From Owenia fusiformis (Eukaryota > Annelida > Polychaeta > Sabellida > Oweniidae), in the NCBI GenBank assembly GCA_903813345.2, contig CAIIXF020000002.1, positions 9,602,650 through 9,666,649 on the forward strand: a stretch of DNA of 64,000 nt, in the 5' to 3' direction. Every line of letters starts with the position of its first letter. Within the stretch, counting starts at the first letter, position 1. Positions 11,885-21,797 of the stretch are shown piece by piece. Below the pieces are notes generated by a model that was not told the origin of the DNA, did no database searches, and saw only the letters and a list, made by a program, of their open reading frames with translations. The position numbers and the translations under genes were made by a program.

Positions 11885-12275
11885 GAGTCCATTTCACTGC
11901 TTCATTTCGTCAGTAGAACGGCAAAAATAAGAAATTGGGAGACCATTGTGCAATAATATATGGAAAAGTATATTCATAATGTACATGAATGACATTTGTA
12001 TATTTCAGATTCTTTAGTTTTTTGTGCAATAAGCCTGTGCCGTCTTGTAATTTGAAGAATTTCAGCCATGTTAATCTTATTGAAAATAACATGGCAGAGA
12101 AACATCCAAATAGATGAGGCCACACACTTTATAAGCCAAACTAGAAGCAATCCAAGATATACAAATGTCATTCATGTACATTATGAATATACTTTTCCAT
12201 ATATTATTGCACAATGGTCTCCCAATTTCTTATTTTTGCCGTTCTACTGACGAAATGAAGCAGTGAAATGGACTC
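11885..12275. mobile_element. Foldback element with perfect 117-bp arms, copy 1 (TA target duplication)
   Basis: The 117 bases from 11885 (GAGTCCATTTCACTGCTTCA...) are matched exactly by the reverse complement of 12159-12275. TA precedes (11883-11884) and follows (12276-12277), as expected for a Tc1/mariner-type duplication. The unpaired middle is about 157 bp. It sits five bases beyond the stop of the minus-strand pseudogene, inside the larger TIR element. Two diverged relatives lie at 13897 and 15538. Confidence 0.9.
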
Positions 12276-12280
12276 TAGAC

Positions 12281-13358
12281 TTATCTTCTTTTTAGGCTTT
12301 CCTTTTGTCGTTGTTTTTTCTTTTTGTTTGATTTGGTCACTACATCACTTCCAGATGATTCTTGCTCCATTAGTGTATCCCTGTAGTTATCATCACTATC
12401 TTCACTCATTAGCTCATCTACATCAAAAAGAATGGGCCTCTATCGTCCTCTTGATGATCCTTGACTTGGTGTAACATGTGAAGGCCCTTGAGTAGCAGAT
12501 GGTTGAACTTTACGTCCTTTTGATGGCTCTTGGCTTGATTGAACACCGGCAGGCCCTTGAGTAGAAGTTGGCTGACCATCTTCCTTGGATTTTGGGGGTT
12601 GGGGAACGTTTGTTGTTGGAGGGGATCCTTTTGGTGACTTATTGGCATATTTTAACTCCATTGCCAACACCTGTTGGACTACACTGAAAAATACAGGAGA
12701 TAGATAGAATAATTAGACAGATGTGAAGCACTGTTACAGTACGAAGTCATTGCGAATTTTAAGGGATACATGAGGGTTGAGAGGCATGCAATGGGCACTG
12801 GTTAATAGAAAAATTGAGAAAATGCACAAATGCACATACCTGACCTCTGCATCTGGATCATTGTTGGTCATCATCTTGCCCAGTTTATTGGTTAGGCGGG
12901 CAGTTAAGGCTGCTCTTTTAGTATCCTTCATGTCAACATACATCTGTTTGTTTTCAGGGGTATGCTATCTAAGTTGGACTACATGGTTTCAATGATGTCT
13001 CCCCATGCACATGGGTGTGCCATATAAGCTCGCAGAAGGAGTAGTTTCTCTTCTTTTGTAAAGAATACTGCACTATTCTTCTTCCTCTTATTCAACAATG
13101 TTTCTCCTGAAAAATTGTATGTAATGAAATAATATGATATAACCAGGGATCCTTGATATTACCCCTTACAATCATGTGTGATATATACACACAATATTGC
13201 ACATGCATGAAACAAGGAAACCTTATCAGCAAATGTGGATACGTTTCATGTAAACTCTACAATAATCAGGTAAACAAATACATATTTATTTATCTAGACT
13301 CAATTATTATCAAGAGAATCATAAGCAATAATGAATACTTACCTTTCTGTTCCGACAT
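12281..13358 (-). pseudogene. Three-exon transposon-borne gene, Myb/SANT-like N-terminus, broken
   Basis: Exon 1 is 13343-13358 (ATG, 16 nt, donor GTAAGT). Exon 2 is 12840-13106 (acceptor TTTTTCAG, donor GTATGT). Exon 3 is 12281-12683 (acceptor TTTTTCAG, ending in TAA). Exons 1-2 read MSEQKGETLLNKRKKNSAVF then TKEEKLLLLRAY...WGDIIE. The hydrophobic-aromatic spacing resembles a Myb/SANT-like helix bundle, as in DNA-binding accessory proteins of some DNA transposons; this is a weak family call. Breaks: an in-frame TAG after DIIETM, a 1-nt shift before KQMYVDMKDTKRAAL, and a TAG after SSRGR. Exon 3 encodes a Pro/Ser/Gln-rich region, then an acidic SEDSDDNY stretch and a lysine-rich end. It lies wholly inside the 87-bp TIR pair, so it probably moved with it. 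Confidence 0.55.
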
Positions 13359-13896
13359 TTTACAGTCAATTCTTGTGAAGAGTGAACATCAATGAAGAAG
13401 GCAATACGTGTTTGATTTATATGAATAGTATTGAATACTTCAATGAATGTATTATATACATACAAATACTATATATAGTCTACTCTCATACTATATACCC
13501 ATTAAAGCTTTTGAAATAGATCCTGAGTTGTTGTGTGCCGGTCTTAGTATAAGGAGGGTTAATCTCTTTGAGACTACTTAAACTGCTCAATCAACTGTTC
13601 TATCAATACATGTAATCTTCAGTACAAGAGAATATACTTTGTGTCATATTTCTAATAAATGTAATCCACAGCGAATAACAAATAAAAGCATCTTGAAATT
13701 ATTTTAATGTTGCTATATTCTCTAAAAAGCACATGTTTTTAGCTTTGAAACTATTGATTTATCAGTTATAATAAACGTTTAATGCAACTGAACTTATGAC
13801 ATGACCCCTGAAATCTGACTTTCACTTTCCCTGTAAAGCTCACTTTCAGATTCTGAATAACTGAAACATCCCTATTACAATGCTTCAAAGGCAAGG

Positions 13897-14195
13897 AGTT
13901 GAGCCTAAAAAATAAGAAATCAAAAGACTATTGTGCCATAAAGAAAATATTCATATTAATGCACATGAATGACATTTGTATAGTTCAGATTTTTAGTGTA
14001 TAGTGCCATAAGACTGCACCCTCTTCTAATCTTTTTTCAAAACTAACATGGCAGAGAAGCATCAAAATATAAGAGGTCACAGAGTACAGACTTTATGAGC
14101 AAATTGAAAATCAATCCATGCCCAAGATATACAAATGTCATTCAAGTGCAATATGAATATATTTTTTATAATATTGCCTTATATATTGCTTTACA
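13897..14195. mobile_element. TA-type foldback, copy 2 (diverged)
   Basis: It shares with 11885-12275 the phrases AATAAGAAAT, ATGAATGACATTTGTATA, AACATGGCAGAGAA and AGATATACAAATGTCATTCA in the same order. The outer ends are decayed. It starts 18 bp after the right arm of the 2.27-kb element. Confidence 0.7.
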
Positions 14196-14387
14196 TGATA
14201 GGAGATTTGAAAATTTGAATTCGTTTCCAAAAATTGAGAAATTAAAAAAAACTGATTTGAAAAGCTATTATTTTCCTTTTTATGACCACAATTTTTGATT
14301 CAGACAATTCAAGTTTCAAAAAATTCTAAAATCCACATGGTTTTTTCATTTCATGTTTGGTGTAAATTTCTGATAACTACCCCGAGA

Positions 14388-14806
14388 CCTTAAGGTTCAG
14401 CTGGAAAGTAACATTCTGGTAAAAAATTGCTATACCTGCACATGTTATTCTCTGGTACAAAATTAAGTATGAAGGCATGTGTGTATTTCCTTGCTTTTTT
14501 CTGGAAAGTATCATTACACGGTCTACTTTTAGTAAACCTGGAAACAAAGCAGTGGTAGCTCCAGTGTTGTCTGGAAACTTTGAAAGAAAATTTGGAAAAA
14601 TAGAAAGTGTGAAATATCACTTTATCACACTTCCCATTGAACTCCTACTAGATATTCTTAAGGAAGACGATGTAATGATACTTTCCTGAAAAAAGCAAGG
14701 CAATTGACACATGTCTTCATACTTTATTTTGTACCAGAAAATAACATGTGCTGGTATAGCAATTTTTACCGAAATGTTACTTCCCAGCTGTACCTTAAGG
14801 TGCTAT
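14388..14806. mobile_element. Foldback with ACCTTAAGGT-CAGCTGG termini, ~130-bp arms
   Basis: The left arm (ACCTTAAGGTTCAGCTGGAA, TAACAT, AATTGCTATACC, CATGTTATTCTCTGGTAC) is mirrored by the right arm ending TACCTTAAGGT, with roughly 90% pairing over about 130 bp. The two frames of 70-76 codons here are by-products of the palindrome. No other copy in the window. Confidence 0.75.
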
Positions 14807-14969
14807 GGAAGTTAACAGGAAATGACAAAACAGGAAGTGACAATTTTTTGCATTTTTGACATCTTTTGAACTAAGATTACAACGTTCTGTTTTGACTTCC
14901 ATACAAAAGTACTCACAAACATTACTGTTTTGACTGTAGGAAAGGGAATATTCAACGAATAGTATTAGG

Positions 14970-15250
14970 GGGTGGGGTGATAGGTATGAAATTTTTCGAG
15001 GAAAATGCATGACATTTACGGTATCCGTGTGAATAGTCCGAACGAAATGCGTTCGTTTTTTCGGCGTTCGTTTTTTTGCTGTATTGGTGACTTTTTTGAA
15101 CTTTTTTTACAGAAATATTTTTGCTTGACAATAGTCAGATAAAATGCGTATTTCCCCGACATATTCTGTCACGCAAAAAAACTGGCACGACTTCAAATTT
15201 TCCAGCAAATGCATGACAAATACGCAAATTGTGGGACAGTTAGACGGCAT
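14970..15250 (-). mobile_element. CAGGCCTGTCAACT family, truncated copy
   Basis: Contains, inverted, the hallmark phrases of 20851-21341: CCGAACGAAATGCG, CGGCGTTCG, ACAGAAATATTTTTGC, CTGTCACGCAAAAA, GACTTCAAATT and GGGACAGTT. Both termini are degraded and no target duplication is seen. Confidence 0.65.
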
Positions 15251-15537
15251 GAATAATACATGCTTCCAATGCTCAAGAATTTGTGCATGCTCCTTATAAT
15301 TTCCCGCCATTTCTAATTCAGCCAATCAGATTGTTCATTGGAAAAACACATAATCATAATGGAGGAAAACTTGGTAAGAATTCATCCCGTTTATTTTTAA
15401 TATTTCTCTTGACATAATAACCCTAGCGATAAATTGCCTTCATATTCATAAAGAAGATAGTATAAGCGTCATGTACATATGAATCATTGGATATTTTTCC
15501 AGAAGTATCAACTAAAGTTGTAATCTTAAAAACTTTA

Positions 15538-15939
15538 CAGCCCATTTCATTGTTTTATTGCACCAGTAAAACCTCAAAAATAAGAAATCAAAAGAGCATC
15601 GTGCAATAATTAATATATGGAAAAATATATATTCCTATTGTACATAAATTACATTTGTATATCTTGGATTGTTTCTAGTTTGGCTTATAAAGTACGTGGC
15701 CTCGTATATTTTGATGCTTCTCTGCCATAGTATTTTCAAAGATTAACATGGCTGAAATTCTTTAATTACAAGAGGGCACAGGCTTATCGCACAAAAATTA
15801 TATAATCTGAAATATACAAATGTCATTCATGTACAATGATGAATGTACTGTACATTTCTATATAATTCTTGCACAATGGCCTCCTGATTTCTTATTTTTG
15901 GGGTTCTACTGACGAAATTAAACATGATCGAATGGGCTG
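15538..15939 (-). mobile_element. TA-type foldback, copy 3 (inverted)
   Basis: The ends CAGCCCATTTCATTG and AATGGGCTG are bordered by TA at 15536-15537 and 15940-15941. The interior is the reverse complement of the 11885 copy (TGGATTGTTTCTAGTTTGGC, AACATGGCTGAAATTCTT), with many substitutions and small indels, so it is older. Confidence 0.8.
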
Positions 15940-16137
15940 TAGGTTCACATTGAATATTATGAATAGGATCTAGGAGTATATTCCACCAGTCTAGACCGAG
16001 CTATATCTAAGTATGGGGGGGGGGCTAATGCCGAGGTAGGATGGGCGCCAAAATTTTTTAATCCCCAATAACTGAATAAGGGGGCCTTTTTGTTATTACT
16101 TCGCCTTTGGGGGCATCTTTTTAATCGTCAAATATAA

Positions 16138-17095
16138 GGTTGGCAAGTGTCCCGCGAATGGCGGGATTATCCCGCGAATTTAATCAAAATTAGGCTAATT
16201 CGCGTGTGCCGCAATGTCCCGCGCCTTCATCTCAGAACTGAGCAAATGTTAGCAAACGCGAGTTTAAATAAATGGACGCTGATATCTAGAAAATTAACCT
16301 GACTCCCTATAAGGCCTAATTTGATGTAGACCAATCGAACCCCTATATCATGGGCTTTCAATTGGAAGCCCATGCCCATATGAATAGGTACATTTTATAT
16401 ATAACACTATGGGGGTAAGCGTTTCATATAGTTGGTCACGAACGCCATAGCCTAAGTGCAAAGTATTGTTCAGAATTTTTGAATTTCGTGTTAGATTACG
16501 GTACGCACACCTGAAGCATGTTTTTTGTTTTTGATAAATTACAATGAAGTTTTATAATATTCCTATGCGTATTTTGTGAAAGTGAGTTGATGTAAGTGCA
16601 TTATATTTGATTAATCAGTATCTGAAAATTTGATTTGAGTAATTTTACATTAAGCAGTGGCGGATCCGGGGGGGGGGGGCACTTTTAAGTCCCAATCAAG
16701 CAGCGGCAAATCCCGGGACATCCGGCAAATCGGGACATCCGGCAAATTTAGGTGGATGTCCCGCAAAATCCCACAAATTTAGAGCACTTTGGCACTTTGT
16801 CTAAAAAATCTGTCCCTCTATGAAGTTTTGGTGGTTAACCTGTTAACTGTCCCGCAGTTAGGGTGTTTGTAGTACAAAGTACAAACTTTGTACCACCATG
16901 GGCTCTACCAGATAGAGCCCACGGTGCCAATGGTCCCGTGAATTTGATTTAAAAAATTGGCCTATAAGCGCAACGCAAATCCCTTAAATGTCCCGAAAAA
17001 TCCCGAGAATTTAGTAGATCTAGATGTCCCGCAAAATCCCGCGAATTTGAGGCAAGCCAATGGGTCTAAAAAATCTGTCCCGCGAGAAAATCTTT
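16138..17095. repeat. Diverged TCCCGCAAAATCCCGCGAA repeat cluster
   Basis: The phrase TGTCCCGC-AAATCCCGCGAATTT and variants recur at about 16150-16230, 16690-16790 and 16930-17095. Between them are two small hairpins, GTACAAAGT/ACTTTGTAC near 16875 and GGGCTCTACC/TAGAGCCC near 16900, and a GGCGGATCCGGGG start at 16657 related to the 63-kb foldback. Confidence 0.5.
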
Positions 17096-17277
17096 GGGGA
17101 TTGACACCGGGGTTGACAGTACTGGGCTAGGCAAGTCTCTCCCGAACACTGTGGTATGTTGCACAGGGCTACTAACCGTTAATGTAGATAAAATTGGGTA
17201 AAATGTTTTAATGGTCACCTATGGGAAACTCTTCTGAAGTCTCCTACCTTTATGACCTGGTGGAAAGTCGTGGAGTA

Positions 17278-17530
17278 AATACGAACGGCACAAATTTGCG
17301 TTTGGTCGTTTGAAATAGCGAACAATTCGTTTCTTCCATGTTAATCTGTCATTGAACCACATAAATGCACTAGAGGCAACATAAATGTGCGTTCGGTAAA
17401 GTTCTGCATATACGATACGAACAACATGAATTTACGATCGGTCAACTAAATAGCGAACGTTCGCTTTTCTTCCATATTAATCTGTAATTGAAGCAAGGAA
17501 ATATGCGTTCGATAAAACGTGAAACTGACA
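17278..17530. repeat. Two-copy direct repeat, ~137 bp
   Basis: AATAGCGAAC, TTTCTTCCAT, TTAATCTGT and GCGTTCG-TAAA appear in the same order twice, starting near 17314 and 17450. No coding signal. Confidence 0.55.
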
Positions 17531-17852
17531 AACAAAACTTCTCGGTAAGATTTTTTGTTATTATTAGGCTGAGAAACAACGTGTAGGGTTTGTAAGTGGC
17601 ACAAGGAATAACCACGAGGTGCATTTCTTTGATTGCAATAGTTTGGAGGCGCAGCACCTCATGTATTTTTAAAATAAATTATTTGTCTAGTTTTCGTTAA
17701 ACAAATATCCTGAGACACAGGGCAGGGCCTGTAGAAAACACTAAACAAAAAAAAACAAAAAAATATGCATACCTCCAAATCTGCTTTATTGGTCAGATTA
17801 TGCACCAAATCATAATGGTTGTTCAAAATAAAAATTTAAGGGGACGCTCCGC

Positions 17853-17918
17853 CTTATCTCGCGAGAATAAAGCAAATCACGCACCATCTCGCGAGAATAA
17901 AACAAATCACGCAAAGGC
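17853..17918. repeat. Two 30-bp units, each with a TCTCGCGAGA palindrome
   Basis: ATCTCGCGAGAATAAA-CAAATCACGCA occurs twice, the palindromes lying at 17857-17866 and 17887-17896, exactly 30 bp apart. TCTCGCGAGA is a known vertebrate promoter element; relevance in this genome is unknown. Confidence 0.7.
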
Positions 17919-18044
17919 GCGTGACTGTTATAATGTAAATAAAAAAACAGGCCCAGGCCCATGAAGAAGATTTAAATCCCCCCCCCCCCAGTCACTGTAT
18001 AACTTCAAGGGGGTATGTTCTGAATTTTGCTGCAATCCAATAGG

Positions 18045-18260
18045 GTCACATGTTATTTTTCAAATTTGAATCACTTCCCCACAGTGTCTACATCGATCCC
18101 TTCAGAAAATTTACAGGAATTTTTTATTACTGAATTTTCTCGTTTTTATACATTTTACAAAACAAATCTTCTCAACAGTCTTTTCTTGGCACATAAGTGC
18201 ACTCTTTGTGCAAACTAAAGATGCAAGAAGTCATTCCTGTTTGAAAAATAACATGTGACT
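18045..18260. mobile_element. Foldback with GTCACATGTTATTTTTCAAA arms
   Basis: GTCACATGTTATTTTTCAAA at 18045 is matched by the reverse complement TTTGAAAAATAACATGTGAC ending at 18259. The interior is AT-rich. Only one copy was seen. Confidence 0.6.
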
Positions 18261-18445
18261 CAGGGGGTTACAATGCGCCTTGGTATAATGGGCTTCGGGT
18301 AAAATGCGCGTCGGTACAATGAGATGATCCCATTTTTGTAATTCAAAATTCAGTCAAACTCATGTCATATTTGGAATATTCATGAAAAATAATGTCTAGA
18401 AATGTGGTTTTGAAAACAGTTTATCAACTTTAAAAATTTGATTAT

Positions 18446-20065
18446 CCGATCGAACAAAGTTTGGAGGGATATAGTGAATGCCTCAATCCGTCCGAACGTA
18501 CGTCTGTAGGTACATGCGTCCGGCAGTCCGGCAATAACTCAAATACCGTTGGCCCGATTTTGTTCATATTTTGTACACATATACCTAATGGGGGTAGAAG
18601 TTCTGCTCAATTTTCAAAATGGCCACTAATTTAAAAAATGGCAGCCATTTTTAGTGCTGATTTTACAGTTATTTAGGCCCGGGGGTTTACTCTTAATGAT
18701 TTGGCTAGGTATGTGCAGCATGGGCAATTTTGGCTTAGGGCATAAACCATGGAACCTGACCAATCTCAGAGTAAAAAACATGGAAAAATTGTCAAAGAGA
18801 GAGCCTTTTTTAAGTCAAAAATCAGTTTTCCTACAAAAAATTCAATAAATTGGTGAAATCAGTTGGAGAAGTCCGGGACAAATCATCAAAAATGTGGATT
18901 TGTAGTTAATATACCAATATTTCAGGAAATTTACTCCCTTTTATAAGTGTGAGAGGAAGTATTCATGGAAACTTTCAATCTTGAAGAAATTGACATGGAA
19001 AAATGCTCAAAAAGGGGGTCTTTTGCGCGGCACATAGGTGGTACATGTATATTGGAGTGAAACCCCCGGGTTTTTAGGTACTCCATGTAAAACTGTAATA
19101 GTGATATGTTTCAAATGTAAAAAAAGTTATATAGGATATTGATTCAGCAAAAATCGAATATAGAAGAAATACATGGCAGCCATCTTGAAAAATGGCTGCC
19201 TTTGCACATCATTTAACAATTTTTGCTGTAACTTGAAAAGTAGTGGAGCGATCTTGTTAATATTTGCTGCCCTGTCAACCCTCACGTAGTAGGCGTGATT
19301 GTCACGCAGTTGCTGGAAAAATAGAAGCCACGCATCAATTTAGCGTGCATGATCAAATATCACCCAAATCATGCATTTTGTTGATAATTTTAAAAATCGG
19401 TAAAATACCGAACAGTGAAAAACAGCGAACGCATTCTGTTCGGTTTTTGCACGCGATTGCTGTTTATATCACGCATTTGTTTCGACAATATTTACACCTA
19501 CGTTTTTTACTATAACTTGAAAAGTAGTGAAGTAATTTTGTTTATATTTGATATGTGAATACTCATGAGCCTTGCACACTGTCTCATGACACTTTGGGTA
19601 GTAGGTGGCCATTTTAAAAAAGTAGTGGAACAATTTCGTTCATATTTGATATGTGAATACTTTAAGCTTGGCACATTGTCTAATAAAACTTTGGGGAGTA
19701 GGTGGCCATTTTGAAAAATGGCCACCATTTTTATGTGTGTTATTTTACTTTTTTTTTACTTTTTTTTCTTTTTATACACAAAGTAATAGAGCGATTTTGT
19801 TCATATTTGATATATGAATACTCATAAGCATTGCATACGGTCTTATGACATTCTGGGTAGAAGGTGGCAATTTAAAAAATTTATAGGTGGCTAAATTAAA
19901 AGCATATTACTTCTTCTGATGACAACTTGGCTAGTGAGCAACCATTTTAAAATGGTGGCCTTTCTTATGTGTGTTGTTTTGTGATATTTGCTATATAGTT
20001 CGTTTGTAAAAATGCCTGCCATTTCTGTTCGATGGGATTCGCTACGCTCTGGCGTTGCTGTTGTT
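18446..20065. repeat. Repeat-rich filler inside the split MITE
   Basis: Includes a GTCCGGCAATAACTCAAATACC segment, paired AAAATGGC/GCCATTTT inversions, and a tandem phrase CATATTTGATATGTGAATAC at about 19540, 19640 and 19800 followed each time by a GGTAG-AGGTGGCCATTTT stretch. No domain-bearing frame. Confidence 0.55.
19266..19480 (+). mobile_element. Degenerate CAGGCCTGTCAACT-family copy
   Basis: CCTGTCAACCCTCACG, TGTCACGCAGTTGCTG, AGCCACGCATCAA and GCGAACGCATTCTGTTCGG echo the 20851 element in order. It splits one tandem unit of the surrounding repeat. Confidence 0.45.
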
Positions 20066-20375
20066 CTGGTTTTCTTTGAAAATGTGACTTCTAGGTCGGG
20101 GAGATTCCCCATAGACCCCATGTTGTAAAATCACAAAAAGTGAAATATCTTTTCTTGTGTTGGGCAGATAATATTTTCCTTTACTGGACACATTTTAATT
20201 TGTATAACTAAAAGATACATAAGGGTAATATGAAAAGTAAACCACTAAAACTGATGAATATTTAAGATTAAGGGAACTTTGTCATACCCTGCAATGTTAT
20301 TTCGCCAAAATCAGCCACCTGGTGGCGAAACTGGTATGGTAACTACCTACTCGCATCTGAGTAATTGAGGAATGC

Positions 20376-20844
20376 AGAAAAATTCGGAACATGCATCCTG
20401 GCCATAATGTAATCTTTTTTCTAAGTAATACATAGTGATTGGGAGGGATGAACTAGAGTCTTGTTCCTGTGTCTGTGGCATAAAAAGATCTAGCCCTGGC
20501 TACAATTCTGTCAATTCAGATTTTTGAATTGAAGCCCTAATGAAAAATAAAATGCTAAGATAATTCAATTTTGTAAAAAATCCAAATGCACCATCTTGCA
20601 TCATGATGTCACAATGACACTATATTTGCATATTCTACATTTGCATATTCAAATCATCAAAGCAAATACCAAGTCAAATGTCAAATGATGTCAACATCAG
20701 TCACATATTTACTCCATCGAGCAACTATAAACAAAGAAATAATTGTAACATCACACATCAATGTGACGTCAATAACATGTTACCTAACCAACAAAAAAAC
20801 AGGCATTTAGTTTGTTCATTGCTGTTCTCCGTAATCTTTCATAC
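20376..20844. other. No gene recognised
   Basis: AT-rich unique-looking sequence with two copies of TTTGCATATTC near 20625-20650. No supported gene. Confidence 0.5.
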
Positions 20845-20850
20845 ATGTAA

Positions 20851-21341
20851 CAGGCCTGTCAACTGTCCCGCAATTTGCGTATTTGTCACGCATTTGCTGA
20901 AGAATTTGAAGTCACGCCAGTTATTTTTGCGTGACAGAAAATGTCACGCAAATACGCATTTTACCTGGTAATTGTCAAGCAAAAATATTTCTGTAGAAAA
21001 TTTTCTAAAAAAGATCGTCTACACAGCAAAAATACGAACGACGGGAAAAAAACGTACGCATTTCGTTCGGACTTTTCACGCGAATTACGGATATGTTATG
21101 CATTCCGTTCGAAATTTTTCGTACCTCCCCCCCCCCCCGTTGATGGATGTTTGAAGCGCGTGCGAAGCGAGCGCGAAAAATTTAAGGTGTTCAAATTTTG
21201 GCAAGATGTAATAAAATTTACCAAGGTGTTCAAAACTTGGATCAAGGTGTTCAGATTTGGACCAAGGTGTCCACATTTTGAGGAGAGGTGTTCAACATTT
21301 CCAAGTCACTCATGTTAGGTGTTCCCAAGTTGACAGGCCTG
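20851..21341 (+). mobile_element. CAGGCCTGTCAACT element, copy 1, 6-bp target duplication
   Basis: The termini are CAGGCCTGTCAACT and AGTTGACAGGCCTG. The element is flanked by ATGTAA at 20845-20850 and 21342-21347. The body has inverted TGACAGAAAATGTCA arms, a C run at 21126-21138, and 26-bp subrepeats AAGGTGTTCA-A-TTTGGA near 21182-21290. A 125-codon frame crosses it but resembles no transposase. Six-base duplications occur in superfamilies such as Dada and IS3EU; the assignment is open. Confidence 0.9.
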
Positions 21342-21449
21342 ATGTAAGAAGTGGATCAGTTTTCTCCATTAGCATATGGCCCCGCACGTGGCCTTCGTTT
21401 TTTTAGCAAAAGAACATAAATTATGGGTCTAGCCCTTCAAAATGATATA

Positions 21450-21791
21450 CAGGCCTGTCAACTGTCCCTCAATTTGCGTATTTGTCACGCATTTGCTGAA
21501 GAATTTGAAGTCACGCCAGTTATTTTTGCGTGACAGAAAATGTCACGCAAATACGCATTTTACCTGGTAATTGTCAAGCAAAAATATTTCTGTACAAAAA
21601 GTTCGTCTGCACAGCAAAAATACGAACGCCGAAAAAAACGTAAATTTGACAATATGTAATAAAATTTAAACCAAGGTGTTCAAAATTTGGATCAAGGTGT
21701 TCTGAATTGGACCAAGGTGTGCACATTTTGAGGGGAGGTGTTCAACATTTCCAAGTCACTCATGTTAGGTGTTCCCAAGTTGACAGGCCTG
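21450..21791 (+). mobile_element. CAGGCCTGTCAACT element, copy 2, 6-bp target duplication
   Basis: Same termini as copy 1, flanked by GATATA at 21444-21449 and 21792-21797. It lacks about 150 bp of the middle, including the C run. Copy 1 lies only 100 bp away. Confidence 0.9.
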
Positions 21792-21797
21792 GATATA

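Larger units (their letters stand above)
11613..13879. mobile_element. 2.27-kb TIR element carrying a broken Myb/SANT-like gene
   Basis: The segment 11613-11699 (TGTAATAGGGATGTTTCAG...) and 13793-13879 are inverted copies of 87 bp with about two mismatches. If the true ends are ATAGGGATG/CATCCCTAT, they are bordered by TA on each side, compatible with a TA target duplication. Inside lie a nested foldback (11885-12275) and a minus-strand three-exon pseudogene (12281-13358). No transposase was recognised, so it may be a non-autonomous derivative. The near-identity of the arms suggests fairly recent mobility. Confidence 0.8.
18338..20366 (-). mobile_element. CAGATGCGAGTAG family, copy 3, split by ~1.6 kb
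   Basis: Inverted relative to copy 1. Positions 18338-18445 match the 3' third of the short MITE, while 20066-20366 match its 5' half and end CTACTCGCATCTGAGTAA. The intervening 18446-20065 is absent from both short copies. Either another repeat inserted into a MITE, or this is a longer family member from which the short copies arose by deletion. The last ~60 bp of the left end are missing. Confidence 0.7.

Noticed and set aside
11613-13879. Harbinger assignment of the 2.27-kb element on the strength of a Myb-like protein
   Set aside because: The flanks do not show a direct 3-bp TWA duplication (TAA at one side, TTA at the other), so TA is the better fit and the superfamily is left open.
14390-14689. 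Opposed frames of 70-76 codons as genes
   Set aside because: They lie in the arms and core of a palindromic foldback.
20941-21318. 125-codon frame as a transposase of the CAGGCCTGTCAACT element
   Set aside because: It crosses inverted arms, a C run and 26-bp subrepeats, has no catalytic motif, and is not kept in copy 2.
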